In this document: positions 8,077-18,076 of the stretch, piece after piece
How the letters are laid out: the number at the start of each line of letters is the position of its first letter
Numbering within the stretch: the stretch's first letter is position 1
Program-made: the position numbers and the translations under genes
NCBI GenBank assembly: GCA_031556725.1
Contig: JAVBSL010000030.1
Location: forward strand, 1-64,000
Reading direction: 5' to 3'
DNA from: UBA935 sp031556725
GTDB taxonomy: Bacteria > Bacillota > Clostridia > Lachnospirales > Lachnospiraceae
DNA: 64,000 bases
Notes under the pieces: generated by a model
What the model was told of the DNA's origin: nothing
Databases searched by the model: none
What the model saw: only the letters and a program-made list of their open reading frames with translations

Positions 8077-10427
8077 TGAAGGGAAAGCTAACATCCAGCG
8101 GAATCTATACAAGCTATATGATAATTCTGTCGGTCTGGATCGGAACCCAACTGGTTTCGGTCATTGCGGCACCCAATTTGGAAATAGTACCGCTGTTATT
8201 GGGCGGCGGGGGTTCGGCAGGGGTATTCTTGTGCTTTTTTCTAACCCGTGGGAAGCAAAGATTAATACCGACGGTGTTAGTTGCAGCGGTGCTGATTTCC
8301 GGGATTTATTTTAGCGGATGGCAAAAGTTTTTTAGTCAGATAAAGGAATATACGGGATGGCTCTGGGGCAAAGAAACAACATTGGCAGATAGTAACAGCT
8401 ATGAATTTGTCAATATTTGTCTTTTGGGTATAATATTTTTATTATATGCATTGATTATGGAACGGTTTTTCCTTTTAAAAGAATTGACAGCCATTGGATT
8501 GCTGGTTTATTTGCTGTACTGCATGATAAATCATGGACAGTTGCATAAGGTAACGGTATGTTTGATTGTCCTTTTTATCCTGTCATGTATGGTGGAGCTT
8601 TTTCAAAAAAAGGAAAATGGACGGCGGATAATTGCTTATCTGCTGCCTTTTTTGCTGCTTTACTTTGCGGGCAATATGACATTGCCGGAAAAAGCGGATC
8701 CTTATGAATGGGGAATTGTGAAAGAGTGGTACAAGGGTGCTGAGAAAACGGTAATACGCTTGATGCAAAAGGCAGGAAGCCTTTGGGACGGCAAGGGTGA
8801 TTTTGGTTTGCAGTTTACCGGGTTTTCTGAAAAAGGACTGATTGGCGGCAGCCTTAATGATAATAAAAAAGAGGTCATGGAGCTTAATTTAACCCAGGGC
8901 CGGAAAATGAATATTTATCTGACCGGTAATGTATTTGATACTTTTAATGGTGAAGAGTGGACAGCCAAAGAAGAAACTACAGAGTATGACCATACTCTTG
9001 ATTTGCTGGAAACGATGTATGCGGTTAAGCGTTATGCACCGGCCAATACTGAGGATTATCTTTTCCAGGCTAAGGCAGAGATCTATTACACCGGTATGAA
9101 CAGCAAGTTTCTGTTTACACCGCAGAAAACGAAAAAAGTGCTTCCCAAGAATCAATGGAGCAGTTACCCAAAAGAGCAGGGAGGTCAGTGGACATTTTCC
9201 AGAAAGCAGGGATTCGGAACCAATTATGAGGTCTTGTTTTATCAGATGAATCTGGGACATTCTGTTTTCGGCGAGATGGTTGAAGCAGAGAGTAAGTACA
9301 GGTATGATGAAGGCGATCCGGAGAATGTATTAAAGGATTATAAACTTTTCTTTTCAGCAGATATACCAAGCGAAAGAATAACGGAAGAAAATTTGATCGC
9401 ACGGCAGGAGAAAATCAAGAGACAATATATACAGACTTATGAAGTCAGTGAAGAAGTGCAGCATTTTATTGAAGCTATCACAGCCAACTGCAGGAGTGAT
9501 TATGAAAAATGCCGGGCAATTGAACAGACTCTTTTGGGGCAGAACGGCATTTCATATACCTACGTAACTTCTCCCGGCATGACACCGGATAATGAGGAAT
9601 TTTTGGATTATTTTCTGTTGGAAAGCCGGGAAGGTTATTGTACATACTATGCCACTGCATTTGTTATTATGGTACGGGAATTGGGAATACCGGCCCGCTA
9701 TGTCCAAGGCTATTGTGTGTCCGCTAAAAAAATGGGGGAAGAGACAGTTACAGTAACCAGCAGCATGGCTCATGCCTGGCCGGAAGTTTATTTCGAGGGG
9801 GTAGGATGGATTCCTTTTGAGCCGACTCCCGGTTATGGAAGCGGCAGATATATTTCGTGGAAACCTGCCCACCCGGTTATCGTGGACTCAAATAAAATAT
9901 CTGCCTATCAGCCGGACGAATTGCCGGCAGCAATGGGGATGTTTACTCCGGCAGCGATTCCGGAGTCGGAGGAGGATCCTTCCGGAGAAAGTACCGGGAG
10001 CCTGTGGTTCATAATGGTACTGATCGTTATTTTGGCAGTGGCGGCAGGCAGCGGGCTATTGATCGCGTCGGAACACCTTCTTTGGAAGCACCGGTATAAG
10101 CGGTACACCCCTGAAGAAAAAATGAATGAACATGTAAAAGGTAATCTGCGTATTTTGAGATTTATGGGATACGGACTGGAGCAGGGGGAAACCGTAAGTG
10201 AATTAAGAAAGCGTATTTTACAGGCTGATGAGGAAATCCCTCTACAGTTTATTCCGGTTTTTGAAAGGGTACATTATGGGAATGCCGGAGTGGATGAAGA
10301 AATGATAGCAGCGGTATGGCAGGAGAAGAAACAATTATTAAGCAAAATAAAAGGTGCCGGAAAGTGGAAATATTTTCGTATTCGCGTGAAGATGCTTCTG
10401 GCAGAAGGAGTAGGCTATGAACGGTAG
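8076..10427 (+). CDS. Membrane transglutaminase-like protein
   Basis: 783-residue protein with about seven N-terminal membrane segments, an extracytoplasmic transglutaminase-core domain, one more membrane helix near residues 645-670 (LWFIMVLIVILAVAAGSGLL), and a cytoplasmic tail that resembles DUF4129. The catalytic Cys is C522 in REGYCTYY and the His is H566 in MAHAWPEVYF, followed by GWIPFEPTPG, where the acidic residue is Glu. Family members are papain-fold hydrolases or cross-linkers that act at the cell surface. The gene overlaps its neighbours on both sides (1 bp and 11 bp), so it sits in the middle of the MoxR/DUF58 operon. Confidence 0.88.
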   Translation: MKGKLTSSGIYTSYMIILSVWIGTQLVSVIAAPNLEIVPLLLGGGGSAGVFLCFFLTRGKQRLIPTVLVAAVLISGIYFSGWQKFFSQIKEYTGWLWGKETTLADSNSYEFVNICLLGIIFLLYALIMERFFLLKELTAIGLLVYLLYCMINHGQLHKVTVCLIVLFILSCMVELFQKKENGRRIIAYLLPFLLLYFAGNMTLPEKADPYEWGIVKEWYKGAEKTVIRLMQKAGSLWDGKGDFGLQFTGFSEKGLIGGSLNDNKKEVMELNLTQGRKMNIYLTGNVFDTFNGEEWTAKEETTEYDHTLDLLETMYAVKRYAPANTEDYLFQAKAEIYYTGMNSKFLFTPQKTKKVLPKNQWSSYPKEQGGQWTFSRKQGFGTNYEVLFYQMNLGHSVFGEMVEAESKYRYDEGDPENVLKDYKLFFSADIPSERITEENLIARQEKIKRQYIQTYEVSEEVQHFIEAITANCRSDYEKCRAIEQTLLGQNGISYTYVTSPGMTPDNEEFLDYFLLESREGYCTYYATAFVIMVRELGIPARYVQGYCVSAKKMGEETVTVTSSMAHAWPEVYFEGVGWIPFEPTPGYGSGRYISWKPAHPVIVDSNKISAYQPDELPAAMGMFTPAAIPESEEDPSGESTGSLWFIMVLIVILAVAAGSGLLIASEHLLWKHRYKRYTPEEKMNEHVKGNLRILRFMGYGLEQGETVSELRKRILQADEEIPLQFIPVFERVHYGNAGVDEEMIAAVWQEKKQLLSKIKGAGKWKYFRIRVKMLLAEGVGYER

Positions 10428-11385
10428 GGAAATTCAGGAAAAAGGAAGAAAGATCATTGAAAACACAGCCCGGGTAATCGTGGGAAAGGAAGAAACTATT
10501 CAGTTACTGCTGACGGCATTGCTGGCCGGCGGAAATGTCTTGCTGGAGGACGTACCCGGAACGGGTAAAACAAAACTGGCCAAAACTCTGGCGGCATCCA
10601 TAGATGCCACTTTTTCCAGGATTCAGTTTACTCCGGACTTACTGCCCAGTGATATTACAGGACTTAATGTATATAATCGGAAGGAAAATGAATTTATTCT
10701 GCGCATGGGACCGGTATTTACCAATATATTATTGGCTGATGAAATCAACCGGGCAACTCCCAGAACCCAGGCGGGGCTTCTGGAGTGCATGGAAGAAAGA
10801 CAGGTTACCATTGACGGAGTGCGCCATGAGCTTGACCGGCCGTTTTTTGTCATGGCCACCCAAAATCCCATCGAAACGGCAGGAACCTATCCCCTTCCGG
10901 AAGCCCAGTTGGATCGTTTCATGATGAAGCTTTCCGGTGGTTTGCCGGATAAAAAAGAGGAAATGGCTATTTTAGAACGATTCATTAATATTGAAGAAAG
11001 AGAAGATCCTTTGGAAACACTGCCGGCGGTAGTAAGCCGTGAAGAGATCAACGAAATGCAAAGAAGTGTGGACCGGGTATTTGTCCATCCGCTTATTCGC
11101 GAGTATATTGCGGACATTGCGGCCGCCACCAGAAGCAGCACCGGGATTATTATGGGGGTCAGTCCCAGGGCTTCTCTGGCGTTGCTTCGAAGTGCCAAGG
11201 TATATGCGGCTTTACAGGGCCGGGAATATTGTATCCCGGATGATGTAAAGAGGCTGGCGGTTCCGGTTCTGGCACATCGGCTGGTGCTGGCTTACGGATA
11301 TCAGAAGAATAAGGATACCGAAGATAAGATAAGTGAAATTTTAAAAGAGGTTCAGGCACCTACGGAAAATTTTGAGAGGATGTAA
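10417..11385 (+). CDS. MoxR-family AAA+ ATPase (second copy)
   Basis: Second MoxR ATPase of the cluster, 322 residues. Walker A GTGKTKLA is near residue 48, Walker B LLADEINRA near 105, and ATQNPIET near 145. It is clearly paralogous to the 5951 gene (shared FSRIQFTPD-LLPSDI and PRTQAGLLE-like blocks) but diverged, so it is not a recent copy. It overlaps the transglutaminase stop by 11 bp with ATGAACGG as start. AGAAGGAGTAGGCT lies upstream as the ribosome-binding site. Confidence 0.92.
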   Translation: MNGREIQEKGRKIIENTARVIVGKEETIQLLLTALLAGGNVLLEDVPGTGKTKLAKTLAASIDATFSRIQFTPDLLPSDITGLNVYNRKENEFILRMGPVFTNILLADEINRATPRTQAGLLECMEERQVTIDGVRHELDRPFFVMATQNPIETAGTYPLPEAQLDRFMMKLSGGLPDKKEEMAILERFINIEEREDPLETLPAVVSREEINEMQRSVDRVFVHPLIREYIADIAAATRSSTGIIMGVSPRASLALLRSAKVYAALQGREYCIPDDVKRLAVPVLAHRLVLAYGYQKNKDTEDKISEILKEVQAPTENFERM

Positions 11386-11388
11386 GCC

Positions 11389-12504
11389 ATGATAATGGTA
11401 GTAATAGGGGGCGTAGCGGGAATGTTATTCTGGCTGCAGATGGTTTTTTACAGAAAGCTATGGAACCGGTCGGTGGAAGTGAAGATCGCCTTTAATGATA
11501 TGACTGTACGCGCCGGTGAAAAAACTATTTTGACAGAAATCGTGGAAAACCGAAAGTGGCTCCCACTGCCGGCACTGAAGGTCAAATTTCAGTGCTCGGG
11601 AGATCTAAAATTTGCAGATGATGATAGCTCTGTGGTAACCGATATGTACTACCGGAATGACTTGTTTTCCCTGATGCCCTTTCGCAGAATTACCAGGCGG
11701 CATGAAATCCGCTGTACTAAGCGGGGGTATTTTGGCATTAGGGGAATTAATCTGGTGGGAGCGGATCTGTTTTTGACCCGGGAGATGTTGGATATCCGTC
11801 AGGGGGAAACGTGGATCCATGTAATTCCGGCTTTGTATGAAACGGAGGAGCTCCAGACAGCGGTACAGGAAATAAGCGGAGAGGTTTTATCCAAAAGGCA
11901 CTTACAGACAGATCCTTTCGCCTATCGGGGAATTAGAGAATATACACCCACCGATGAAGTGAAAGCAGTGAACTGGAAGGCTTCGGCCAAAACGGGAGAG
12001 CTGAAGGTAAATGTTTATGATTACACTTCGGTAAGTACGGTTGAGATTTATATGAATCTGGAGGATCGCCGGATTATCCGGCAGGAGGAACAGGTGGAAA
12101 AAGCAATCAGCATCGCAGCTTATCTGGCCGGAGAGTTTCTTAATCTGGGAATCGGGGTGGATCTGTATGCCAACGCCAGAGATTGTATAAGCAAAAATAT
12201 ATTATGTATGGAAGATAACCGTGATAAAGGACAGTTGGAGCATATTTATAAAGTGCTGGCTCGGATTGATTTACGGCAGGAAACAGAAGTATTTGAGCAA
12301 TGTTTTGAAGAACGCCTGATGAATAATACCAACCGGATGCGGGTATTTATTTCCCCCGATGGACATAAGGAATTTCAGGACTTGCTTTGCAATTCCTTGC
12401 CCAAACAGCGGTTCATATGGATTTGCCCTTGTAAAAAGGCCGAAAATGCGGAAATCAGAGATGAGCTGATAGAACATACCAGATTGGTTCCGGATAGAAA
12501 ATAG
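11389..12504 (+). CDS. DUF58 protein (second copy)
   Basis: 371-residue DUF58 protein that pairs with the MoxR at 10417. It has an N-terminal hydrophobic segment (residues 1-22) and the DUF58 signature near residues 174-200 (YRGIREYTPTDEVKAVNWKA). It starts 3 bp after the MoxR stop. It differs from the first DUF58 protein by having one rather than two obvious N-terminal membrane segments. The probable role is as the adaptor partner of MoxR in the envelope pathway that includes the transglutaminase; this is inference from context. Confidence 0.85.
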   Translation: MIMVVIGGVAGMLFWLQMVFYRKLWNRSVEVKIAFNDMTVRAGEKTILTEIVENRKWLPLPALKVKFQCSGDLKFADDDSSVVTDMYYRNDLFSLMPFRRITRRHEIRCTKRGYFGIRGINLVGADLFLTREMLDIRQGETWIHVIPALYETEELQTAVQEISGEVLSKRHLQTDPFAYRGIREYTPTDEVKAVNWKASAKTGELKVNVYDYTSVSTVEIYMNLEDRRIIRQEEQVEKAISIAAYLAGEFLNLGIGVDLYANARDCISKNILCMEDNRDKGQLEHIYKVLARIDLRQETEVFEQCFEERLMNNTNRMRVFISPDGHKEFQDLLCNSLPKQRFIWICPCKKAENAEIRDELIEHTRLVPDRK

Positions 12505-12514
12505 GGAAATGTAG

Positions 12515-13801
12515 ATGGAAAGAAAAATTTTGCATATTAAAAACTGCATAGCCGAGGTAATGAATTATTTGCTTTATGTAATGGCAGAACTTGCTTTTTT
12601 CAGCGCTTTCACAGGTGAAAAACCTAATGTTTTCCGGTTTATGATACCGGTGGCAGTGCCGCTTTTTTTCTACCTGGTCCGCTGCAGGGTGCATCGGTTC
12701 TGGCTCTTTTTGCTGATTCATTTGCTGCCGTTTGTATGGATAATATTCGGATACGGTGATTCCATAAGCCAAAAATTTGTATTTTTTTTGGTGGCAATGA
12801 TACAGGTGATGGTTTCCCTGTATATTCGTATTACGTTATTCAGTGATCCTAACCGGATTGATTATGGGATTCACCCGGCTCCACCGCCGCTGGCAGTAGG
12901 AATGGGCGTTGCTTTGCTGTTGTTTAACGATAAATTGGGAGTGGCAGGGACAGAGCTGACATTGATTCAAATAGTGATTATATTTATGCTTTTGTATTTT
13001 GTCTGTCTGTTTATGGACAACTTTCTTCATTATACGGAAATGAGCAGGAAAACCACGGGTAATATTCCCATGAAGTCTATTTTTTTAGTGGATTTTGCGG
13101 TTGTGGGAGGGTTTGCCGGAATTTGTGTGATAATGATGGCGGCGTTTGCGGACAGAAGCCTGGGCAAAGCATTGGGTGAGTTTATCAAAAGAATCATGCG
13201 GGCGGTTTTGATTTTTTTTATTTATGTTATTAATTTCATATCATCGCTTTTTAAGGATTCACCGATGGAAGAACTGCCGCCCTCGGAACAAATTAATATG
13301 ATGCCGAAGGCAGTAACCGGAAACAGCCTGTTAGCGCAAATTATCGACATGTTGCTGACCGTAATCGGTACTGCCCTGGCAATCGCTTTTGCCGGTGCCG
13401 CTATCTACGGTCTTGTTATGCTGATCAAACGAGCTTTTGCTTATCGCAAGGAAGATAAATTGGCGCAAGAAGATGAGTCCGGCGATATTATTGAGAAACT
13501 GGAACGAAAAAAGAAGAGCAATGATACCGGCAGGCTCAGCGGGTGGTTTAAAACCCCTGATGAAAAAATTCGGAAGATTTTTCTGGTCACATTGCGAAAA
13601 AAGTGCAGGCAGAAAACCGATCAGGATTGGGAAAGGCTGCTTCGTTACGGAACGGCAAGGGAATGTCTGGCCTTATTCGGTGAAGATGGCGGGGAGACTG
13701 CCCTTTCATTTATACATATTTATGAAAAGGCCCGTTATGCGAAAGAGGAGTGTACGGCTGCGGATGCAAAAGAAGCAGCCAGGCTGGCAAAAGGGCTGTA
13801 A
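12515..13801 (+). CDS. Polytopic membrane protein of the MoxR cluster
   Basis: 428-residue protein that I cannot assign to a named family with certainty. Several hydrophobic segments fall between residues 15 and 250, another lies near 285-315 (LLTVIGTALAIAFAGAAIYG), and a charged cytoplasmic tail of about 110 residues follows. That tail resembles the DUF4129-type tail of transglutaminase-cluster proteins in position and composition. It starts 10 bp after the DUF58 gene and is the sixth gene of the run. Low-complexity KKKSND and KAKEECTAADAKEA-like stretches are in the tail. Confidence 0.72.
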   Translation: MERKILHIKNCIAEVMNYLLYVMAELAFFSAFTGEKPNVFRFMIPVAVPLFFYLVRCRVHRFWLFLLIHLLPFVWIIFGYGDSISQKFVFFLVAMIQVMVSLYIRITLFSDPNRIDYGIHPAPPPLAVGMGVALLLFNDKLGVAGTELTLIQIVIIFMLLYFVCLFMDNFLHYTEMSRKTTGNIPMKSIFLVDFAVVGGFAGICVIMMAAFADRSLGKALGEFIKRIMRAVLIFFIYVINFISSLFKDSPMEELPPSEQINMMPKAVTGNSLLAQIIDMLLTVIGTALAIAFAGAAIYGLVMLIKRAFAYRKEDKLAQEDESGDIIEKLERKKKSNDTGRLSGWFKTPDEKIRKIFLVTLRKKCRQKTDQDWERLLRYGTARECLALFGEDGGETALSFIHIYEKARYAKEECTAADAKEAARLAKGL

Positions 13802-13863
13802 TACTAAAGTCAAAACATGGGTAAATGCATATGATAATGGTAAAGAAGTAAGGAAGTCATCTT

Positions 13864-14253
13864 ATGTATAATCGCAGAATATTACCCTTTTATATGACAT
13901 ATCCGTTGCCCATTGGCTATCAGGAAGAGGAAGATTCCATTAAAGATCTTGAATACTTACAGCAAATGTATCCGCTGGAAGCCAAAAAATATCAGAAGAC
14001 AGTAGTAGACATATTGGACCGGCTTGACTATGAAGGCAGTATGATATATGATGAATACCCCGATCGGTGGCAGTTATTTAAGCTATCCAGAGACATTTTG
14101 GATCGCATCAAACGTGAGGAAGAGAAGGCCAACCCCGATATGGATAGTTCTCCGGAACGCTGGGAATGGGCGGCAGATTTAATCCAGATTATTTTGTTTA
14201 ATGAAGTTTTTAAACGAAGACATCGACCAAGAAGAGGGATTTTAAACTTTTAG
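13864..14253 (+). CDS. Small conserved protein, function unknown
   Basis: 129-residue soluble protein with no membrane segment or signal peptide. It is charged and helical (YLQQMYPLEAKKYQKTV, RWQLFKLSRDILDRIKREE). I recall similar small proteins as conserved hypotheticals in Lachnospiraceae but know no function. AAGGAAGTCATCTT precedes the ATG. It is the last gene before a strong terminator, so it probably belongs to the MoxR operon. Confidence 0.7.
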   Translation: MYNRRILPFYMTYPLPIGYQEEEDSIKDLEYLQQMYPLEAKKYQKTVVDILDRLDYEGSMIYDEYPDRWQLFKLSRDILDRIKREEEKANPDMDSSPERWEWAADLIQIILFNEVFKRRHRPRRGILNF

Positions 14254-14254
14254 G

Positions 14255-14323
14255 TTGAGGTTTTGGCATAAAGTGGGTAAAATATAGTCAAGTCATGTTT
14301 TACATGAATTGACTATATTTTTT
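14255..14323 (+). terminator. Strong hairpin terminator with an overlapping promoter
   Basis: A 19-bp near-perfect stem (14279-14297 with 14303-14321, one mismatch) is followed by T residues, ending the envelope operon. The same stretch carries TTGAGG (14255-14260), a 17-bp spacer and TAAAAT (14278-14283), which would start RNA inside the hairpin and read into the methyltransferase gene. The terminator is clear; the promoter is plausible. Confidence 0.75.
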
Positions 14324-14343
14324 GAGTAGAAGGAAAATTACTT

Positions 14344-15501
14344 ATGAATGAACTTAAGGATGTCCTGGATCTGACCATCACTAAGGAGCTGTATCAGGTT
14401 ATTATCAGTAGTCCCAGACAGAAGGGGCAGAAAGCCGGCAAGGTAAAGATTAGACCGATCATGGTAAAGGACAATCTGATGTTTCAGGAAACAATGTATA
14501 CCGGCACTCAGGTTTTGCACCAAAACCGGAATAAAGAGGAAGCCATAGAACATATGATAGCCCTTATAATGGAAGAATTCAGCCAATGTGAAATCAGTAC
14601 CAGAGAATGGCAGGTAACGATTCTGGTTAGCAAAAAGGGAAAGATTACTGTTAAAAAAAGTCGTGTAAAAGATAGTAACAAGGAAAATCTAAAACCGGAT
14701 TTATCCCATAATCGTGTTAAGAAATATATTCTGGAGGAAGGGAAACCGGTTTCTTTTTTGGTGGATTTGGGTGTACAGACGAAAGAAGGACAGATTATCA
14801 GGGCAAAATATGATAAGTTCAAGCAAATAAACCGCTATCTTGAATTTATCCGGGATATTCTGCCTAAACTTCCTAAAGACAGAACCATTCGTATTGTTGA
14901 TTTCGGGTGTGGGAAATCTTACTTGACCTTTGCCCTGTACTATTATCTGCATGAGATGCAGAAATTGTCCATCGATGTCATCGGCCTGGATTTGAAGGAA
15001 GAGGTGATCCGGCACTGTAATGAATTGGCTGATAAGTATGGATATGATGCTCTGCATTTTATTAAAGGCGATATTGCCGGATATAATGACATGGAAAAGG
15101 CGGATATGGTAGTGACCCTTCATGCTTGTGATACCGCTACGGATTACGCACTGGAAAAAGCTGTGAAATGGGATGCGGAAGTTATTTTGTCGGTTCCTTG
15201 CTGCCAGCATGAGGTAAACCGGCAGATGAAGTGTGAAGAACTGGCACCGGTTCTTAAATATGGTGTCATTAAAGAACGGATGGCGGCTCTCCTAACTGAT
15301 GCCCTCAGAGCAAATCTGTTGGAGGCACAAGGGTATGAAGTGCAGATTCTGGAGTTTATCGATATGGAGCATACACCCAAGAACCTGTTGATTCGGGCGA
15401 TAAAGGGTAAAAGTTCAAATACTTTGAAAAAAAATGAGGAAATAGGGCAAGTTGCAGAGTTTTGGGGCATTGAAACAACCTTGCAAAAACTACTAAAGTA
15501 A
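14344..15501 (+). CDS. Class I SAM-dependent methyltransferase
   Basis: 385-residue methyltransferase. Residues about 1-160 form an N-terminal domain without clear motifs. The Rossmann methyltransferase core begins with motif I IVDFGCGKSYLTFALYYYL near residue 183, followed by DVIGLDLK (motif II) and ADMVVTLHACDTATDYAL. The VPCCQHEVNRQ motif is characteristic of a subfamily often described as Methyltransf_32-like. The substrate is unknown; an RNA substrate is possible. It precedes the anchored C39-like protein by 24 bp, and the two may be co-transcribed. Confidence 0.82.
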   Translation: MNELKDVLDLTITKELYQVIISSPRQKGQKAGKVKIRPIMVKDNLMFQETMYTGTQVLHQNRNKEEAIEHMIALIMEEFSQCEISTREWQVTILVSKKGKITVKKSRVKDSNKENLKPDLSHNRVKKYILEEGKPVSFLVDLGVQTKEGQIIRAKYDKFKQINRYLEFIRDILPKLPKDRTIRIVDFGCGKSYLTFALYYYLHEMQKLSIDVIGLDLKEEVIRHCNELADKYGYDALHFIKGDIAGYNDMEKADMVVTLHACDTATDYALEKAVKWDAEVILSVPCCQHEVNRQMKCEELAPVLKYGVIKERMAALLTDALRANLLEAQGYEVQILEFIDMEHTPKNLLIRAIKGKSSNTLKKNEEIGQVAEFWGIETTLQKLLK

Positions 15502-15525
15502 ATAGATTGTGTGCGTGGAGGAATA

Positions 15526-18060
15526 ATGAAGAAAACAATACTGAAAGGTGTCGTTCTGGTGATTGTGTTTATAGCATCCCTTTATATCATCAGTGCCGTT
15601 TATAATAAAGGAAATACAGACATGACCGCGGAAATGGGGCCGGCAACCTATCCTCTGGTTTATATTATGATGGAAGGCCGGCAGGTAAATTGCTTAAGGG
15701 GATATGCGGAAACCATGGAGAGCAATTATTTGCGGGAGAGTCTGACACCTCTGAGGGAGGGAAGAAAATTATGCTTCCGCATTGATCCCTATGGAAATAC
15801 TGTTAGCGGAATTTCTTTTGAAGTCAGAAATTTAGATGGCACCCGTTTAATTGAAAACACGGAAGTGGCGGAGTATGAAGAGAAATCGGGAAAAATAGAT
15901 ATGACAATCAGTATCAAGGATTTGATTGAGCCGGATACAGAATATACGTTAGTACTTCTTGTTGATACAGGAAAGGGAAAAACTATTCGTTACTATACCC
16001 GCGTCTTCAGTTCTTCCGATTATCATGTGGAAGAAAAAATTAATTATGTGTTTAATTTCCATGAAAAAACATTTGATAAGGAAGAAGCTCGGGAATTAAC
16101 CCAGTATTTAGAGCCGAACGCTGAGGGTGATAATACAACTTTTAGCAAGGTTACCATCCACAGCAGCTTTAGTCAGGTGACCTGGGGTGATTTAAATGTG
16201 AAGAAGGAGTCACAGCCTATTTTGTACATTAAGGAGCTGGAAAAGCAAACGGGCAGTTTCCGGATGAAATATTTTGTTTCCATTGCACAGGGAACGGAAA
16301 AAACTTATTACGCAGTGGAAGAGTATTATCGTATTCGCTATACTCCCGACCGAATGTATCTTTTGGACTTTGAGCGGACTATGGAACAAATTTTCCATGG
16401 CAGCCCGCAGGAGTTTGTAAACAGCAAAATCCAATTGGGTATCGCTAACCAACAGGTGCCTTTGACAGAGAGTGATGGCGGGAATGTTTTTGCTTTTGAA
16501 ACAGAAAACTGTCTTTACAGCTATAATATAGCCGATAAGAAATTTGTCCGGTTATTTGGTTTTTATGATGAGCAAAATGGAGATGAACGAACCGTATATA
16601 ATGGACACCGGAGCAGGATTCTGAATGTGGATGAGGCTGGAAATGTGGTTTACATGGTTTATGGTTATATGAATCGCGGACGTCATGAGGGAAGGGTCGG
16701 AATATCGGTATATTTCTATAACAGTACGGTAAATACCGTTGAAGAAATGATATATATTCCTTATCAAAAGTCTCAGGAACTTTTAATGGCAGAGATGGAA
16801 CAGATGGTTTACCTCAATAAAAACGGACGTTTGTTTTTGATGATGAATAATGAAGTATACTCTATTAATTTGGAAGGAAGAAAGGCAGATGTGATTGTTT
16901 CTGGAATGCAGGAAGGCAGTTACCGTATTTCGGAAAGTAATAAAATGCTGGTGTGGCAGAGTTCTCGAGATGTATATGGAGAAACCAAATTGATTCTGAT
17001 GAATCTCCAGGATGAAAATCAGACTGAGATTAAGGCCGGCTCAGGTGAATATATTCTGCCTCTGGGATTTATGGATGAGGATTTAATTTATGGACTGGCA
17101 AAGCAGGAAGATATTGTAAAGGATAATTTGGGAAATACGATTTTTCCCATGTATTCCATTAAAATACAAAATGAATTAGGTGTTATATTGAAAGAACACC
17201 ATCAGGAAGACATGTATGTGACGGATTGCAGTATTGAAAATAATCAGATAACACTGCATCGGATAAGTAAAACAGAGGATGGCGGATATGAACCTGCTGA
17301 AGATATACAAATTACCAATAAAGTAACAGCCGCGGGCAACAGCAATGCGATTGAAGTAGTAGTCACTGAAAAGTATGAGAAATTAGTACAGATTGCCATA
17401 AAGCAGGAGGTAGACAGTTCGGCCATTAAGATACTGACACCCAAGGAAGTATTATTTGAGGGTGGCCGGGAAATGAACATCAAAGAAGATGGCCAGAACA
17501 ATAACCGTTATTATGTATACGGTAAAAACGGCATAGAGAGAATTTATCTTGCGGAAGGAAAGGCCGTTAATGCTGCGTATGATCTCTCGGGAGTAGTAAT
17601 TAATAACAAGGGCGAGTATGTATGGAAAAAAGGCAATCTAAGTGTGAAAAACCAGATTATGGCTATTTCCGAAAGTCCGATCACTGAAAGCGGCAGCACA
17701 TTGTCGGTTTGTCTGGACATTATTATGGAATATGAGGGTATTGTAAGGAATGCTGAGTATATGTTGCGGCAGGGGGAAAATGTTATTTCTATCCTGCAGA
17801 ATAATATCAGCAATATTCAGATATTGGATTTAAGCGGATGCAGTTTGGATGCCATTCTATATTATGTAAACCAAGATATCCCGGTGCTCGTTACGCTGGA
17901 AGACGGCAATGCGGTTTTGATTATCGGATTTAATGAATTAAATATAGTTGTTTTAGATCCTCAGACCGGAATACCTTATAAAAAAGGAAGGAATGATTCT
18001 GCCGCCTGGCTGGAGGAGAACGGCAATAATTTTATAACCTATATCCGAACAGAAGGATAA
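15526..18060 (+). CDS. Membrane-anchored protein with C39-like C-terminus
   Basis: 844-residue protein. An N-terminal membrane anchor or uncleaved signal lies near residues 5-24, followed by a long extracytoplasmic region. Residues about 300-640 have repeated strand-turn patterns like a beta-propeller. The last ~120 residues resemble a C39-like cysteine peptidase fold (LSGCSLDAILYYVNQDIPV, then ALLIIGF-like and NIVVLDPQTG strands). Whether it is an active peptidase is unclear: a His in the expected strand is not obvious (GNAVLIIGFNELN). ATG 15526 is chosen over GTG 15511 because GTGGAGGAATA lies between them. Confidence 0.7.
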   Translation: MKKTILKGVVLVIVFIASLYIISAVYNKGNTDMTAEMGPATYPLVYIMMEGRQVNCLRGYAETMESNYLRESLTPLREGRKLCFRIDPYGNTVSGISFEVRNLDGTRLIENTEVAEYEEKSGKIDMTISIKDLIEPDTEYTLVLLVDTGKGKTIRYYTRVFSSSDYHVEEKINYVFNFHEKTFDKEEARELTQYLEPNAEGDNTTFSKVTIHSSFSQVTWGDLNVKKESQPILYIKELEKQTGSFRMKYFVSIAQGTEKTYYAVEEYYRIRYTPDRMYLLDFERTMEQIFHGSPQEFVNSKIQLGIANQQVPLTESDGGNVFAFETENCLYSYNIADKKFVRLFGFYDEQNGDERTVYNGHRSRILNVDEAGNVVYMVYGYMNRGRHEGRVGISVYFYNSTVNTVEEMIYIPYQKSQELLMAEMEQMVYLNKNGRLFLMMNNEVYSINLEGRKADVIVSGMQEGSYRISESNKMLVWQSSRDVYGETKLILMNLQDENQTEIKAGSGEYILPLGFMDEDLIYGLAKQEDIVKDNLGNTIFPMYSIKIQNELGVILKEHHQEDMYVTDCSIENNQITLHRISKTEDGGYEPAEDIQITNKVTAAGNSNAIEVVVTEKYEKLVQIAIKQEVDSSAIKILTPKEVLFEGGREMNIKEDGQNNNRYYVYGKNGIERIYLAEGKAVNAAYDLSGVVINNKGEYVWKKGNLSVKNQIMAISESPITESGSTLSVCLDIIMEYEGIVRNAEYMLRQGENVISILQNNISNIQILDLSGCSLDAILYYVNQDIPVLVTLEDGNAVLIIGFNELNIVVLDPQTGIPYKKGRNDSAAWLEENGNNFITYIRTEG

Positions 18061-18076
18061 AACGGCATAAATACGA

